Assembly (NCBI GenBank): GCA_900074885.1
Contig: FJUW01000006.1
Span: 124,001-188,000 of the forward strand
Direction: 5' to 3'
Length of the DNA stretch: 64,000 nt
Origin: Rhynchosporium graminicola
Taxonomy: Eukaryota; Ascomycota; Leotiomycetes; Helotiales; Ploettnerulaceae
Of this stretch, positions 62,263 to 64,000 are shown in pieces (within the stretch, counting starts at the first letter, position 1; each line of letters opens with the position of its first letter). The position numbers and the translations under genes were made by a program. Under the pieces are notes generated by a model. The model had not been told where the DNA came from and searched no databases. It saw only the letters and a program-made list of their open reading frames with translations.

Positions 62263-62718
62263 ATGACGAGCAATGCCCAAACCGTACCCAAACCAGTCTC
62301 GCTCAAGAATCTACCCGACGGTCTCTCCCCCGACTCAATAGACACCCTCCCTGTCCTCAGCCAAATCCTCGCACGTCTCCAAACGCCCTCAAACACATCT
62401 ACAGCCTCCACAGCAGGTTCACCGCCGGCAATCTTCCCCTCACAAGCCGTATCCAGCACAGGACCGCTCACTATTAAAGATATACCTCTTGCGACAGATG
62501 GCATTAAGCATAAGCTGCAGAAGGCGAAGTCATTGGTTAAGGAGTTGCCAGATATGGAGAGGAGTATTGCGGAACAGGAAGAGGAGATGAGGGAGTTAGA
62601 GGAGAGAATTCGGAAACAGAAGGATATTTTGGGAATGTTGAGAGATGTGGGCGTGAATATCAAAAGGGAGAGGGAGCAGAGGGAACGATATGCTGGTGTA
62701 GATGTTATGGAGTCTTGA
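62263..62718 (+). CDS. Mediator subunit 9-like protein
   Basis: A single-exon frame of 151 residues. The N-terminal half has a short helix-like block (SIDTLPVLSQILARLQTP) followed by a Ser/Thr/Pro linker. The C-terminal half is a charged coiled coil: DIPLATDGIKHKLQKAKSL, ELPDMERSIAEQEEEMREL and onward. This two-part pattern matches my memory of fungal Med9 (Cse2), a middle-module subunit of the Mediator complex that links activators to RNA polymerase II. Small coiled-coil proteins look alike, so the name is tentative although the gene itself looks real. It is divergent with the phosphoglycerate mutase gene. Confidence 0.62.
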   Translation: MTSNAQTVPKPVSLKNLPDGLSPDSIDTLPVLSQILARLQTPSNTSTASTAGSPPAIFPSQAVSSTGPLTIKDIPLATDGIKHKLQKAKSLVKELPDMERSIAEQEEEMRELEERIRKQKDILGMLRDVGVNIKREREQRERYAGVDVMES

Positions 62719-63105
62719 TGAGAGCTTTCTGTATGGGGAAGAATATCTCGAAGCAGGCTCAACGACTTCAGAGCCATACTTTGCGCGCAGGAACAGCCCA
62801 GGGAACTTTATACCGAGGTACGGGCCGGTCAAAATGGTCCCGAAGAACTGCTGAATCGTGGCCTTATAATGGTAAATGATGAGTCGTCAAATAGGGAGAA
62901 AATATTGAAGTGACGAAGTCTACAATCCAGCCGGCAAAGGATTGGTCAGCTAAGCATCTCACAAAATGTTGCTGTTATTCCGTCGGAATTTGAGGCACAA
63001 AGACACAAACACCATTGCTATAGTACATATTGCTATAGTACATATCGCGGCAAGAGTTCAAGGAAATCAAAACATGTCCATGCACCGCATGAAACGCCAT
63101 TCTCG
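62719..63105. other. Convergent 3' intergenic region with a short tandem repeat
   Basis: 387 bp between the Med9-like stop and the tubulin cofactor C stop. It contains two perfect tandem copies of a 15-base unit (63014-63043). No gene is visible. Confidence 0.45.
63014..63043. repeat. Perfect tandem duplication, 2 x 15 bp
   Basis: ATTGCTATAGTACAT occurs twice with no gap, at 63014-63028 and 63029-63043. It lies in the likely 3' UTR overlap of two convergent genes. Confidence 0.9.
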
Positions 63106-64000
63106 TCAGTTTCCTGGAAGCTCAATCTTCTTCAAGATATCCTCAAGCCCAACTCCAGGTCCACCCGGAACAACGTCCGTCCACACGTTTTCGTCGAGCT
63201 TCTTGTCATCTGGCAAAACGCTCCAATTTGGACTGTGCTCTACCTTGAGCCACTTGAAATCATCAACCTGATCCCACTGGTTCTGAATAGGTGCCTGCTG
63301 ACTTGTCATCTGGGACGCTTCGTTAGTCCAGCATTAAGCAGCTTTGGTTTTGACTTACATAGCACTCCGGAATTGGAGAAAACCGAACATTGCTGCAATC
63401 TTCGATGATAGGCCGGCTGGCGCAGTGAAGATAAATATCGACATTCTTGCAATCATGCATCCGGACCTGCCTCGATGCTACAACGATGATGCTATCCTCA
63501 ACTCCAGTGATATGAGCAGCTCCAGCGACATGTCCAGCAATGATCAGAGAGCGCTTGATGTCTTGTATTGCAAGTCCAGCGAATGGTGCGCCATTGGCTG
63601 TTGGGACAGACATATCAACGATACATCTGGTCAAATTGGTGAGAGAACCAGACGCTGTAGCACGGGATGCGGATGATGGCAGAATGATATGAAGATGAGT
63701 ATGACCTGAGATATTAACATTGGTTGCTTGAGAGAAACTCGGCTTTCGGACTGGGCCCGCTGGTGCTCTAATCATTTCCTCATTGTAGTTCTTTGCAAAG
63801 GACGGGAGCTTGCCAAGGGTGTCTCTGGAATTGACTTCACTTGGTGGGGTCTTTAGATATGCTGGTGTGGTAGCAATAGAAGATTCATCGGATGAATGAA
63901 GGCTCCGGTCAAATTCTGGGCTTTTAAGACGCTTCTGTTGGGCAAGCTCGGCTGCATCGTTGAGTGATATGGCAGAGTTATTCTTTGGCTGCTTGAATTG
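63106..64000 (-). CDS. Tubulin-binding cofactor C (TBCC), 3' part of the gene
   Basis: The last exon is 63309-63106; the exon before it runs from 63359 off the right edge at 64000. The intron has donor GTAAGT and acceptor CCCAG, phase 0. About 281 C-terminal residues are visible. A disordered linker leads into a C-CAP/cofactor C beta-helix domain: NVNISGHTHLHIILPSSAS, AGAAHITGVEDSIIVVASRQ, VRMHDCKNVDIYLHCASRPI and IEDCSNVRFSPIPECY. The arginine in VASRQVRMHDC sits where TBCC proteins carry the catalytic arginine finger. The end has the fungal DDFKWLKVEHSPNWSVLP. TBCC acts with cofactors D and E as a GTPase activator for tubulin when alpha/beta dimers are formed and recycled. The N-terminal spectrin-like domain lies outside the window. 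Confidence 0.92.

Overview
This is nuclear DNA of a filamentous ascomycete (Pezizomycotina). The evidence is short GT-AG introns with CTRAY branch sites, fungal versions of housekeeping proteins, and one AT-rich transposon that carries the signature of repeat-induced point mutation (RIP). The eIF3k, MAPKKK and spindle-pole sequences feel closest to Leotiomycetes, but that is an impression from memory and not a test.

Layout. 1-29.5 kb is gene-dense: the start of a HAUS1-like gene, an ER DnaJ/TPR co-chaperone, eIF3k, Utp22/Nrap, cystathionine gamma-synthase, Smc6, Coq9, a Tsr4/PDCD2 protein, a Bck1-type MAPKKK, pyruvate decarboxylase and the tRNA-acetylation cofactor Tan1. After a 2.7 kb gap, 32-43 kb carries an aminoglycoside-phosphotransferase-like probable pseudokinase, an ecdysoneless/SGT1 homologue, a CM1/PACT spindle-pole-body coiled-coil protein and a seven-exon metacaspase. 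43-57 kb is gene-poor: 5.6 kb with no supported gene, one unrecognised conserved-looking protein, then a 3.4 kb RIP-mutated Tc1/mariner-type element with 193-bp terminal inverted repeats and a younger solo LTR nested inside it. 57-64 kb returns to genes: a mucin-like single-pass membrane protein, cofactor-independent phosphoglycerate mutase, a Med9-like protein and the 3' part of tubulin cofactor C.

The genes are mostly independent housekeeping units, not a cluster. Loose themes are ribosome production and translation (Utp22, Tsr4, eIF3k, Tan1), microtubules and spindle (HAUS1-like, CM1/PACT protein, TBCC), carbon metabolism (pyruvate decarboxylase, phosphoglycerate mutase) and cell-wall signalling (Bck1-type MAPKKK, possibly the mucin-like membrane protein).

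Exon boundaries were worked out by hand from reading frame, splice consensus and family conservation. The most unusual items are the nested transposon block, a required GC-AG intron splitting the metacaspase catalytic histidine motif, a possible insertion in another metacaspase intron, and the degenerate kinase-like protein. I found no convincing previously undescribed multi-gene system.
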